DNA from: Limnohabitans planktonicus II-D5
GTDB taxonomy: Bacteria > Pseudomonadota > Gammaproteobacteria > Burkholderiales > Burkholderiaceae_C
Length of the DNA: 64,000 bases
Assembly (NCBI RefSeq): GCF_001270065.2
Contig: NZ_LFYT02000024.1
Coordinates: forward strand, 1-64,000
Direction: 5' to 3'
Made by a program: the position numbers and the translations under genes. This document shows positions 9,183-17,357 of the stretch, piece after piece (the first letter of the stretch is position 1; each line of letters opens with the position of its first letter). The notes under the pieces were generated by a model. It saw only the letters and a program-made list of their open reading frames with translations. It was not told where the DNA came from and did no database searches.

Positions 9183-10380
9183 TCACATGCGGCAGCCAGC
9201 ACCTGAGTCGGCCAATGCCTTGGCGGCGATGCCAATGACTTTGTTTTCTTTGTTCGAGACTTCGCGCAGGTAAATGTCTTGCACCGGGTTGTGCGACTTG
9301 CTCATGGTCCACTTGCCGCGTGGGCTGTCGATCACGGCCACTTCCATGGCCTTGATCATGGCCGCTTTTTGGCTGACATCGCCCTTGACAGCGTTGGCCC
9401 CTTGCACCAGCAGCAAGCCGGTGTCGTAGCCTTGGACGGCGTACACGTCGGGCTGCATCTTGAATGTTTTGGCGTAGTTCAAGCGGAACTCGTTGTTGCG
9501 CTTGGTCTCGATGCCGTCACCGTAGTGCAGTGTGGTGAGCACGCCGTCGGCCGCTGGGCCTGCGGCCTCGAGCACGCCTTCGGTCAGGAACCCAGAACCG
9601 TACAGCGGAATTTTGCCCTTGAGGCCTGCGGCTGCATAGTCGCGCAAGAATTTGGCCGCGCCACCACCGGCAAAAAAAGCAGGCCACAGCGTCGGGCTTG
9701 AGCGCGGCGATTTCGGTCAGCAGCGCCTGGAACTCAACGTTGGGGAAGGGCAGTCCGAGTTCTTTAACGATGGTGCCGCCCGCTTTGGTGTAGCTTTCTT
9801 TAAAGCCCTCAAAGGCTTCGTCGCCAGCGGCATATTTCCAGGTGATCCACACTGCCTTTTTGTGGCCACGCTTGACCATGGCTTCGCCCAGCGCCATGGT
9901 GGGCTGACTGTTGGAAAAGCTGGTGCGGAACACATTGGGGGCGCACTGGGCGCGGGTGGCGATGTGCACGCCCGCATTGGGGATCAAACTGATCACACCG
10001 CTTTCGCGGGCCACGCGGTGGATACCCATTTGCACGCCTGAGTGCACGGTGCCGATCAGCACATCGACTTTGTCGCGTTGCACCAATTTGTTGGCGTTTT
10101 CGATGGCTTTGGAGGGCTCGGACTCGTCGTCCACTTTGAACCATTCGATCTCGCGGCCGCCCAGTTTGCCCCCTTGTTCGCTGATGGCCATGCGCACGCC
10201 GTTTTCAATGGCCACACCCAATTGGGCAAAGGTGCCGGTGTAGGGCAGCATCAGGCCCACGCGGATCTTGCTGCTTTGAGCTTGAGCGATTTGAGGCACC
10301 AACAAGCTGGCAGTACTGGCGCTCATCAAAGCAGCGCCTTGGGTCAGCATCTGGCGGCGGGAGGTCAACGAATGGGTCAT
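9183..10380 (-). pseudogene. LIV-type ABC substrate-binding protein, frameshifted
   Basis: Periplasmic binding protein of the Peripla_BP_6 type. The N-terminal signal peptide has a twin-arginine-like SRRQMLTQ and ends near AQAQ. The first 240 residues read normally to DAVACFF; the frame is then lost at a 7-A run (7 Ts on the coding strand) at 9672-9678. Removing one base restores AGGGAAKFLRDYAAAGLKG through to the stop. The span of 1198 bases is one more than a multiple of three, consistent with a single insertion. It could be a sequencing error or real inactivation. It probably fed the LIV permease encoded at 2.5-5.9 kb. Confidence 0.85.
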
Positions 10381-10429
10381 GTTTGTTTGCTCCTGAGGTG
10401 CAATTGGAATTGTCGAATGCCAAGATTTT

Positions 10430-10445
10430 TCCAGAAGAATCTGGA
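10430..10445. promoter_or_regulatory. Small palindrome upstream of the LIV binding-protein gene
   Basis: TCCAGA-AGAA-TCTGGA is a perfect 6-4-6 inverted repeat 50 bases upstream of the start codon at 10380. It may be an operator or part of the leader; nothing further can be said from sequence. The rest of 10381-10663 shows no gene. Confidence 0.3.
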
Positions 10446-10663
10446 CAAAGCATACCGAATGATGATGGCACTTTAAGTGCGGTATTGGGCTTGGAGCGGC
10501 CGATTTTTTCTAAGTGCATACCCTGAAAACCTTCAGGTGGATGCATGAAAAAGCATGTTTTTTGAGGAATCGTGGACTTTGAAAGCGCCCATCACGCTGG
10601 CACTTTGGCTGCTTTTTCAAACCAGGCAATTGGGGGGTGATCGCCGCACACCCTTGAGATGGG

Positions 10664-10740
10664 TGGCCTGCCCGCCTGGGATCGAACCAGGGACCCACAG
10701 CTTAGAAGGCTGTTGCTCTATCCAACTGAGCTACGGACAG
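10664..10740 (-). tRNA. tRNA-Arg (UCU)
   Basis: Cloverleaf readable on the minus strand. The acceptor pairs CTGTCCG with CGGGCAG, the D-arm contains GCTCAGTTGGATAGAGC, the anticodon loop is CCTTCTAAG (anticodon TCT), and the T-arm is CCTGG-TTCGATC-CCAGG. CCA is encoded at 10664-10666. It lies 44 bases downstream of tRNA-Pro and is probably co-transcribed with it. Confidence 0.95.
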
Positions 10741-10784
10741 ATGCTGCAAAAACAAAAGGCCCTTGCGGGCCTCAGTTCTTGGAA

Positions 10785-10861
10785 TGGTCGGAGCGGCGGG
10801 ATTCGAACTCGCGACCCTCTGCTCCCAAAGCAGATGCGCTACCAGGCTGCGCTACGCTCCG
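10785..10861 (-). tRNA. tRNA-Pro (UGG)
   Basis: Minus-strand cloverleaf with acceptor CGGAGCG/CGCTCCG, D-arm GCGCAGCCTGGTAGCGC, anticodon stem-loop TCTGC-TTTGGGA-GCAGA (anticodon TGG) and T-arm GCGAG-TTCGAAT-CCCGC. The CCA end is encoded at 10785-10787. Confidence 0.95.
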
Positions 10862-10926
10862 ACTGCCTGTATTCTAACCGTCAAAACTTGGTTTTTTGAC
10901 GCGCTGCACAAACAACTGAAAATCTT

Positions 10927-11175
10927 TCAACGTTTTTTGTACTGCGCAGGTCCAAACAGGGTTTGCTTGGCCTTGTCAGCCCGCAGAGGTGCGTGTGCGT
11001 CGGTCGGCGCGAGCAGGCTTTTTGCACAGCAGGACGTTCAGCGATTCGGTCAAACCAGGTTTTGAGTCGTGGACAGTCGGTCCAGTCAATGCCCTGGTTT
11101 TGCCAGCTGCGCAGCCCAGGGAAGATGGTCATGTCAGTGATGGCGTATTCGCTTTGGGTGATGCAGTCTTGTCGC
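10927..11175 (-). pseudogene. Glutathione S-transferase, C-terminal remnant
   Basis: Only the C-terminal helical part of a GST remains. SEYAITDMTIFPGLRSW and RLKTWFDRIAERPAVQK match the usual GST C-domain. The frame then shifts at a 5-T run (11019-11023); adding one base restores SLLAPTDAH...KAKQTLFGPAQYKKR and a stop at 10927. The 5' end is lost just where repeat element B begins (stop codon in frame at about 11180). This looks like a gene cut by the repeat insertion or by deletion. Confidence 0.75.
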
Positions 11176-11186
11176 TTGGGCTATGG

Positions 11187-11370
11187 ATCCGGCCTATTGA
11201 AGTCTTATTGATCCGTCACGATGAAGTTTGAAAGGTGTGAGGCATGTGATTTCGCAGGTCGCCACTCGCAGAGTCCGACATGATGGGTTTCGGCGCAGGC
11301 CCATGCTGGGGTCTTCGACCGACGAGCGCCAACATCTTTGTGCAATGAAAACTTCACAGGGCCGAATCCC
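11187..11370. repeat. REPIN element B with inverted terminal repeats
   Basis: A single degenerate REPIN (GCAGGTCGCCACTCGCAGAG start near 11256; inverted half GGGGTCTTCGACC) carries the shared core ATGATGGGTTT..GCAGGCCCAT. It is bounded by imperfect inverted repeats: ATCCGGCCTATTGAAGTCTT at the left and GAAAACTTCACAGGGCCGAA at the right. A second left-end-like sequence, ATGAAGTTTGAAAGG, lies inside. The left end coincides with the loss of the GST reading frame. Confidence 0.7.
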
Positions 11371-11674
11371 TAACGAAAGGCTCAGTGCGGAATTTGCATG
11401 AGCTGATCCTCGCGCGCGATGCGCGAGATACAAGCACTGCAAACCATCGCATCATGAGCATGGTTGACTATGGCTGCAAAGACGGACGCATGATCCTGTC
11501 AATCGCCGTTGGATGGGTCCGAGCTTGCCCCAAGGCTGTGTCCTTGGGTGCTTAGCACTTGTCACAAGGTGGGGGTATTTGGAGGCACAGCGCCCAGGTT
11601 GCGCAGGGAGGCTGCAGCGGCTTGAACACTGTCAACGGCGTATTCCAGGTTCAAGGCAGGAGTCTGACCTTTGC
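11371..11674. other. Intergenic stretch without a recognisable gene
   Basis: About 300 bases between element B and the acyl-CoA dehydrogenase terminator. It contains the self-complementary CGCGCGCGATGCGCG near 11415-11430 and no open frame with family resemblance. Confidence 0.5.
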
Positions 11675-11705
11675 AAAAAAAACGGCCTGCATATGCAGGC
11701 CGTTT
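11675..11705 (-). terminator. Rho-independent terminator of the acyl-CoA catabolic operon
   Basis: A perfect 26-bp palindrome at 11680-11705 (half AAACGGCCTGCAT) is followed on the minus strand by a run of eight Ts (plus-strand As 11675-11682). It sits 19 bases after the acyl-CoA dehydrogenase stop. Confidence 0.85.
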
Positions 11706-11723
11706 CGGGTGGCGGTGCAGCGA

Positions 11724-12983
11724 TCAGCTGCCTCGTGTGATGGGCATACCCAAATCACCGGGCATGGCCAGCTGTTTGGCCAGTTCCAGTTTGGCCAGCG
11801 AGTTGCGGTGCACCTCGTCGGGGCCGTCTGCCAGGCGCAGGGTGCGCTGGTGGGCGTAGGCATAGGCCAGCGGGAAGTCTTGCGACACGCCGCCACCGCC
11901 GTGGGCCTGAATGGCCCAGTCGATGATTTGGCAGGCCATGTTGGGGGCCACGATCTTGATCATCGCGATCTCGGCCTTGGCCACCTTGTTGCCCACGGTG
12001 TCCATCATGTGCGCGGCTTTGAGGGTCAGCAGGCGCGCCTGCTCGATCATGCAACGCGACTCGGCAATGCGCTCTTGCCACACGGTCTGGCGGGCCACTT
12101 CGCGGCCAAAGGCCACACGCTCGTTCAGGCGTTTGCACATCAGCTCCAAGGCACGCTCGGCAATGCCGATGGTGCGCATGCAGTGGTGAATGCGGCCAGG
12201 GCCCAAGCGGCCTTGGGCGATTTCAAAGCCACGGCCTTCGCCCAGCAAGATGTTCTCGGCCGGGACGCGCACGTTTTTGAGCACGACTTCCATGTGGCCA
12301 TGCGGCGCATCGTCGTAGCCAAACACCGACAGGGCGCGCACCACGGTGATGCCGGGGGTGTTGGCGGGCACCACAATCATGGACTGTTGCTCGTGACGGC
12401 CAGCATCTGGGTTGGTTTTACCCATGACGATGTAGACCGCACAACGTGGGTCACCCGCGCCGGACGACCACCACTTGCGGCCGTTGATGACGTACTCGTC
12501 ACCGTCGCGGCGGATTTCGCACTCGATGTTGGTGGCGTCGGACGAGGCCACATCGGGCTCGGTCATCAAGAAGGCCGACCGGATTTCGCCGCGCAGCAGG
12601 GGCTCGAGCCAAGTGTCCTTGAGCTCTTCGCTGGCATAACGCTCCAGCGTTTCCATGTTGCCGGTGTCGGGCGCCGAGCAGTTGAAGATTTCTGCGGCAA
12701 AAGGCACGCGGCCCATGATTTCGCACATCGGGGCGTATTCGAGGTTGGACAGGCCTTGGGGTGCGCGGGTGGACTTGGGCAGAAACAGGTTCCACAAACC
12801 AGCGGCCTGGGCCTTGGGTTTGAGTTCTTCAACGATCTTGGTGGGTACCCAGGCATTGCCCTTGGCCCGGTTCTCGGCGATTTCCTCGAAGAACCTCGCT
12901 TCGTTGGGGTAAATGTGTTCGTCCATGAAGGCCAACAGGCGGGCCTGCATTTCTTTGACCTTGGGGGTGTATTCAAAATCCAT
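11724..12983 (-). CDS. Acyl-CoA dehydrogenase (ACAD10/11-like)
   Basis: 419-aa FAD enzyme. [18 protein letters not shown] is the acyl-CoA dehydrogenase signature region, [16 protein letters not shown] the FAD/substrate region, and [21 protein letters not shown] the C-terminal helix. The long N-terminus ([13 protein letters not shown]) and the pairing with an APH-type kinase resemble the ACAD10/11 group, which in bacteria occurs as separate ACAD and kinase genes handling 4-hydroxyacyl-CoAs. It follows the kinase by 37 bases and is last in the operon. Confidence 0.85.
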   Translation of the reverse strand: MDFEYTPKVKEMQARLLAFMDEHIYPNEARFFEEIAENRAKGNAWVPTKIVEELKPKAQAAGLWNLFLPKSTRAPQGLSNLEYAPMCEIMGRVPFAAEIFNCSAPDTGNMETLERYASEELKDTWLEPLLRGEIRSAFLMTEPDVASSDATNIECEIRRDGDEYVINGRKWWSSGAGDPRCAVYIVMGKTNPDAGRHEQQSMIVVPANTPGITVVRALSVFGYDDAPHGHMEVVLKNVRVPAENILLGEGRGFEIAQGRLGPGRIHHCMRTIGIAERALELMCKRLNERVAFGREVARQTVWQERIAESRCMIEQARLLTLKAAHMMDTVGNKVAKAEIAMIKIVAPNMACQIIDWAIQAHGGGGVSQDFPLAYAYAHQRTLRLADGPDEVHRNSLAKLELAKQLAMPGDLGMPITRGS

Positions 12984-13020
12984 GGTCTATCTCCTTGAAG
13001 TGATGGGTCGTGATGGGGGG

Positions 13021-14106
13021 TTAGGCTTTGCAGGCAAATTGCCAGGCCAGCTCGGCCATGGGACGTGCGCCTGCACCGGATGTTTTGGCCTGATCGCTGG
13101 AGGCGGTGCCGTCTTCCACGCGCTTGGCAATGCCTTGCAAGATGGCCGCGATGCGGAACATGTTGTAGGCCAGGTAGAAGTTCCAGTCCTTGGCCAGAAC
13201 TTCGGGTGTGGTGAAGCCGGTGCGCTCGCAATAGCGGCGGATGTACTCGGCTTCAGACGGGATGCCCAAAGCGGGCAGGTCCAGCCCACCAATGCCGCGG
13301 AAGGTGCCGGGGCTGATGTGCCAGGCCATGCAGTGGTAGCTGAAGTCGGCCAGCGGGTGGCCCAGTGTGGACAACTCCCAGTCCAGCACCGCCAGCACAC
13401 GTGCCTCGGTGGGGTGGAACATCAGGTTGTCCAGGCGGTAGTCGCCATGCACAATGCCGACCAAGGACTCGTCTTTGGCGCTGTCCGGGATGTTTTGGGG
13501 CAGCCATTCGATCAGCTGGTCCATCTCGGGAATGGGCTGTGTGATGGAGGCGGCGTACTGCTTGCTCCAGCGGCCGATCTGTCGTTCAATGTAATTGCCC
13601 GGTTTGCCGTAGCTGGCCAGGCCTTGCTTGTCAAAGTCCACTTTGTGCAGCGCCGCCAGCACCCGGTTCATTTCGTCGTAGATGGCGCCGCGCTCGGCAG
13701 GCGACATGCCGGGCAGAGACTGGTCCCAGAGCACACGGCCTTGCACAAATTCCATCACATAGAAGGCGCGGCCAATCACCGACTCGTCATCGCACAACAC
13801 ATGCATCTGGGCGACTGGCACATCGGTGCCGTGCAGGCCTTGCATGACGGCAAATTCGCGCTCGATGGCATGCGCCGAGGGCAGCAGCTTGGCCACGGGA
13901 CCAGGCTTGGCCCGCATCACGTACTGGCGTGCGGGCGTGATGAGCTTGTAAGTGGGGTTGGACTGGCCACCCTTGAACATCTCGACGCTCAAGGGGCCTG
14001 CAAAGTCTGGCAGTCTGGCGCTGAGCCAGTTTTCCAAAGCTAAAACGTCGAACGCGTGAGAGCCCGTGACAGGCCGGGTCCCCACGAAATGATCAAAAGC
14101 ACTCAT
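13021..14106 (-). CDS. APH-family phosphotransferase (ACAD10/11-associated kinase)
   Basis: 361 aa with the aminoglycoside phosphotransferase fold. The Brenner loop is VGIVHGDYRLDNLMFH and the Mg-binding segment VLAVLDWELSTLGHPLADFSY. The N-terminal lobe has PTYKLITPARQYVMRAKP. These proteins do not act on antibiotics; the homologous domains of ACAD10/11 and LvaA phosphorylate 4-hydroxyacyl-CoAs, preparing them for elimination by the partner ACAD. That partner is the next gene downstream, which supports this role. Not an antibiotic resistance gene in my judgement. Confidence 0.8.
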   Translation of the reverse strand: MSAFDHFVGTRPVTGSHAFDVLALENWLSARLPDFAGPLSVEMFKGGQSNPTYKLITPARQYVMRAKPGPVAKLLPSAHAIEREFAVMQGLHGTDVPVAQMHVLCDDESVIGRAFYVMEFVQGRVLWDQSLPGMSPAERGAIYDEMNRVLAALHKVDFDKQGLASYGKPGNYIERQIGRWSKQYAASITQPIPEMDQLIEWLPQNIPDSAKDESLVGIVHGDYRLDNLMFHPTEARVLAVLDWELSTLGHPLADFSYHCMAWHISPGTFRGIGGLDLPALGIPSEAEYIRRYCERTGFTTPEVLAKDWNFYLAYNMFRIAAILQGIAKRVEDGTASSDQAKTSGAGARPMAELAWQFACKA

Positions 14107-14158
14107 GAGGTACCTGTTGCCGCTGATTTAAGCGGTGATTGATGTTGAAAAAACCGGT

Positions 14159-14878
14159 TCAGTGATCCGCGTTGACGATTTGCAGCAAGCCTTCGCGGTC
14201 CAGCACCACCAGGCCACCTGGCTCGATGCGGATGATCTGCTCGCGCTCCATTTGCTTGAGTTCCTGGTTCACACGTTGCCGCGATGCACCCAGGAGTTGC
14301 GCCAGCTCTTCTTGCGCCAGCTGCAAGCTGATGCGGATCGCCTTGGCGTCCGACAGGCTGGGCACGCCGTAGCTGCGCAGCAAATGGTTGAGTTGTTTGG
14401 CCAGACGCGCACGCAGGGGCAAGGTGTTGAGGTCTTCCACCAAGCCGTAGAGCTGGCGAATGCGGCGCGACTGAAGTCGCAGCATGGCCTCGTAAAACTC
14501 GACGTGCTGCGACAGGATTTTTTTGAAGTCGGCCTTGGCCACGTTGAGCGTGGTCGTGTCGCCGTGTGCATAGCAGTCGTGTGTGCGTCGGTCCCCGTCG
14601 AAGATCGATACATCTCCAAACCAGATGCCCGGCTCCACATAGGTCAGAGTGATCTGCTTGCCGGACACCGAGGTCGAGCTCACGCGCACCGCGCCCTTGG
14701 CGCAGGCGATCCACTGCTCGGGCGGATCTCCGCGAGCCGCGAGCATGTCGCCGTCCTTGAAACGTTTGACGTAAGCGCATCGAAGTATGTCGTGACGAAG
14801 TGAAGGTGAAAGGCTGGAGAACCAGCGACCACCATTGATCGCCTCTCTTTCCTCCATTGTCAGAATTGGTTCGTCCAT
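14159..14878 (-). CDS. Crp/Fnr-family transcriptional regulator
   Basis: 239 aa. The N-terminal cyclic-nucleotide-like beta-barrel (about 30-140, FKDGDMLAARGDPPEQWIACAKGAVRVSS) and dimerisation helix are followed by a winged HTH (LAQEELAQLLGASRQRVNQELKQMEREQII). No cysteine cluster of the FNR type is seen. It lies inside the acyl-CoA operon between the enoyl-CoA hydratase and the kinase, so it is likely a local regulator. The ligand is unknown. Confidence 0.85.
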   Translation of the reverse strand: MDEPILTMEEREAINGGRWFSSLSPSLRHDILRCAYVKRFKDGDMLAARGDPPEQWIACAKGAVRVSSTSVSGKQITLTYVEPGIWFGDVSIFDGDRRTHDCYAHGDTTTLNVAKADFKKILSQHVEFYEAMLRLQSRRIRQLYGLVEDLNTLPLRARLAKQLNHLLRSYGVPSLSDAKAIRISLQLAQEELAQLLGASRQRVNQELKQMEREQIIRIEPGGLVVLDREGLLQIVNADH

Positions 14879-14935
14879 GCTCTGTCCTTTGAGTGACTGG
14901 GAATCGGTTTTTTGTCGCCTGGGGGACCAGTCGCT

Positions 14936-15715
14936 TTATTCGTATTGGGGTTTTTGCTTGTTCAAAAACGCACCAATGCCAATGCCTGCGTTGGTGTGGT
15001 GCAGATTTTTGACGAAGTGATCGCGTTCGCGGGCCAGCTGCGCATTGAGGTTGCTGGCGTCAGCTTCGCCCAGCAACTCCTTGATGCTGGCCAGCGCGTT
15101 GGGGGCCTGGGCGTTGAGTTGTTCGCACAGCTCCAAGGCTTGCTGCAGTGACTGACCGGCATCGGCCAGGCGGTTGACCACGCCCAGTTGCTGCAGGCGC
15201 TCGGCACCGATGCGCTCGCCGCACATCAGGAGTTCGGTGGCCAGCTGGCGCGGCACGGCACGCGACAGGCTCCAACTGCCGCCACCATCGGGTGACAAAG
15301 CAATGGAGCTGTAGGCCATCACAAACACGCTGTTGCGGGCTGCGACGATCATGTCGCAAGCCAGCGCCAGGGAAAATCCGGCACCGGCTGCAGGGCCTTC
15401 GACGGCGGCGATCACGGGTTTGGGAAAGGTGCGGATGGCTTCGATCCAGTTGTGCAGGCCTTCAATGCTTTGCGCCTGGTGTTCGGGCGGCAATTGGCGG
15501 TTGTTTTGCAATCGCTGCAAATTGCCACCCGCGCTGAAAATGCCATTGGCCCCGGTGATCACCACGCTGCGCACATCGGCGCTGGATTCCGCCACGCTCA
15601 GGGCTTCGACCCCGGCGGCATACATCTCTGGTCCGAGCGCGTTGCGAAACTCCGGATTGCTAAGGGTCAGGACCAGGGTCTGGCCTTCGCTGGTGCTGAG
15701 CAGTTGTGCTGTCAT
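14936..15715 (-). CDS. Enoyl-CoA hydratase/isomerase family protein
   Basis: 259-aa crotonase-fold enzyme. The oxyanion-hole segment GIFSAGGNLQRL and the second one GPAAGAGFSLALACDMIVA are intact. In the catalytic region the sequence reads ALSPDGGGSWSLSRAVP, with Asp where hydratases have Glu; this resembles PaaG-type isomerases rather than a classical hydratase. It starts 3 bases after the 3-hydroxyacyl-CoA dehydrogenase stop, so the two are probably translated together. Confidence 0.85.
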   Translation of the reverse strand: MTAQLLSTSEGQTLVLTLSNPEFRNALGPEMYAAGVEALSVAESSADVRSVVITGANGIFSAGGNLQRLQNNRQLPPEHQAQSIEGLHNWIEAIRTFPKPVIAAVEGPAAGAGFSLALACDMIVAARNSVFVMAYSSIALSPDGGGSWSLSRAVPRQLATELLMCGERIGAERLQQLGVVNRLADAGQSLQQALELCEQLNAQAPNALASIKELLGEADASNLNAQLARERDHFVKNLHHTNAGIGIGAFLNKQKPQYE

Positions 15716-15718
15716 TTT

Positions 15719-17239
15719 TCAGTCTTCCGTGTGCATCAAGGACAGGCCAATCGCACCGCGGCGGCGCAGCCAGGGGCTGGGGCGGTAACGCATGTCTCCA
15801 TAGACGGTTTGCATGTTGAACAGTACTTCCAAAATGCTGTCCGGGCCAAACCGGTTGCCCATGGCCAATGGGCCCAGCGGATAAGCCAAGCCCAAGGTCA
15901 CGGCGGTTTCCAGGTCTTCTGGTGTGCAAATGCGTTGCTGGCAGATGTCGGACGCGATGTTCACGATGGTCGCCACCACGCGTTGGGTGACAAAGCCGCC
16001 GCTGTCGCGGATGACCGACACAGCCTTGCCGTCGCGGGCAAACAGGGCGTGGGCCGCGTCGCGCATGTCGGCGCGGGTTGCAGGGTTGGTGGCCAGCACG
16101 CGGCGCTTGGTGGCGGCGTCATTGACCAGCATGTCGATGCCCACCGTGCGTGCCGGGTCCAGGCGTTCGACCACGGCCACGGTGGTGATGTCAAAGCCCA
16201 GCGGGGCGACGATGGTCAGCGCTTCAGGGGAGGGCGATGCGCCGGTTTCGATTTTGGCGCCCAGGTCTTTGAGCAGTTGCAGCAGTTCCATGCGGCGGGC
16301 TGCGCGGGGCGAGACCCACACGGGCGGTATGGTCTCCACCTCGGGCACGGGCGGCTCAGCCGGCACTTGCGCTGCGCCATCCACGTATTTGTAGAAGCCT
16401 TCGCCCACTTTTTTGCCGACCACGCCACCGGCCAGACGCTGGGCGGTGATGACGTTGGGGCGGTAGCGCGGCTCTTCGTAGTACTGGTGGTAAATCGCTT
16501 CAATGACGTGGTGCGAGACATCGAGTGCCGTCAAATCAAACAACTCGAAGGGGCCGAGTTTGAAGCCGACCTGGTCGCGCAGGATGCGGTCGATGGTGGC
16601 GAAATCGGCGATGCCTTCGCTCACAATGCGCAGCGCTTCGGTGCTGTAACCGCGCCCGGCGTGGTTGACGATGAAGCCTGGGGTGTCTTGCGCCTGCACG
16701 GGGGTGTGGCCCATCTGGCGGGCAAATTCAGACAGGCGTTGGCACACAGCGGGGTCTGTTTTGAGGCCCGCAATCACCTCGATCACTTTCATCAAAGGCA
16801 CGGGGTTGAAGAAGTGGTAGCCCGCAAACTGGGCGGGGCGCTGCAAGGCGGCAGCAATCGCAGTCACGGACAGCGAAGACGTGTTGGTTACCAGCACGGC
16901 GCTGGGGGCCAGCACTTTTTCCAGATCGGTGAACAGGCTTTTCTTGATGTCGAGCCTTTCGACGATGGCTTCGACCACCAACTCGCACTCGGCCAGGTCT
17001 TGCAAGCTGGCAGCGCCCAGCAGGCGGCTTTTGTGGCCTGCCACGGCTTCGGCTGTGAGGCGGCCTTTTTCCTGCAACTTGTCCCATTGCTGGAACACGG
17101 CATCTCGCGCTTTGGCAATGGCTTCGGGTTGGGTGTCGTACAGCCAGACCTGGCTGCCTGCTTGAGCGGCGATTTGGGCAATGCCCCGGCCCATGGCACC
17201 GGCGCCGATGATGGCAACTTTGGAAAATGCGAGAGTCAT
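15719..17239 (-). CDS. 3-hydroxyacyl-CoA dehydrogenase (PaaH-like)
   Basis: 506 aa. The N-terminal Rossmann fold (VAIIGAGAMGRGIAQIAAQAG) binds NAD. HYFNPVPLMKVIEVI contains the catalytic His, and the C-terminal dehydrogenase domain is present twice (about 185-285 and 410-500), as in PaaH/PaaC of phenylacetate catabolism. First gene of the minus-strand operon at 17.2-11.7 kb, which together could oxidise hydroxylated or aromatic-derived acyl-CoAs. No other paa genes are in the window. Confidence 0.88.
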   Translation of the reverse strand: MTLAFSKVAIIGAGAMGRGIAQIAAQAGSQVWLYDTQPEAIAKARDAVFQQWDKLQEKGRLTAEAVAGHKSRLLGAASLQDLAECELVVEAIVERLDIKKSLFTDLEKVLAPSAVLVTNTSSLSVTAIAAALQRPAQFAGYHFFNPVPLMKVIEVIAGLKTDPAVCQRLSEFARQMGHTPVQAQDTPGFIVNHAGRGYSTEALRIVSEGIADFATIDRILRDQVGFKLGPFELFDLTALDVSHHVIEAIYHQYYEEPRYRPNVITAQRLAGGVVGKKVGEGFYKYVDGAAQVPAEPPVPEVETIPPVWVSPRAARRMELLQLLKDLGAKIETGASPSPEALTIVAPLGFDITTVAVVERLDPARTVGIDMLVNDAATKRRVLATNPATRADMRDAAHALFARDGKAVSVIRDSGGFVTQRVVATIVNIASDICQQRICTPEDLETAVTLGLAYPLGPLAMGNRFGPDSILEVLFNMQTVYGDMRYRPSPWLRRRGAIGLSLMHTED

Positions 17240-17357
17240 GTCGATAAATGAAAAGTCTGGGCCCAGAAGACCAGTTGTGTAAAGCCCGGGGATTACTCGG
17301 AGGTGCCCAAGGCGGTAACTGGCACGTAACGTGGGATTATCGCCCCAGATTCAGCAC

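Noticed and set aside
10664-10861. Tandem tRNA genes considered as an integration (att) site of a genomic island
   Set aside because: No integrase gene and no direct repeat of a tRNA 3' end was seen in the window.
11559-12998. 479-codon plus-strand open frame opposite the acyl-CoA dehydrogenase
   Set aside because: Antisense shadow with no family motifs; the minus-strand gene is well supported.
13021-14106. Aminoglycoside phosphotransferase as antibiotic resistance
   Set aside because: The fold is APH-like, but the partner ACAD and operon context place it with ACAD10/11-type acyl-CoA kinases.
15452-17251. 599-codon plus-strand open frame opposite the 3-hydroxyacyl-CoA dehydrogenase
   Set aside because: It is antisense to a clear enzyme and rich in His, Gln and Gly as expected for a GC-rich complementary frame.
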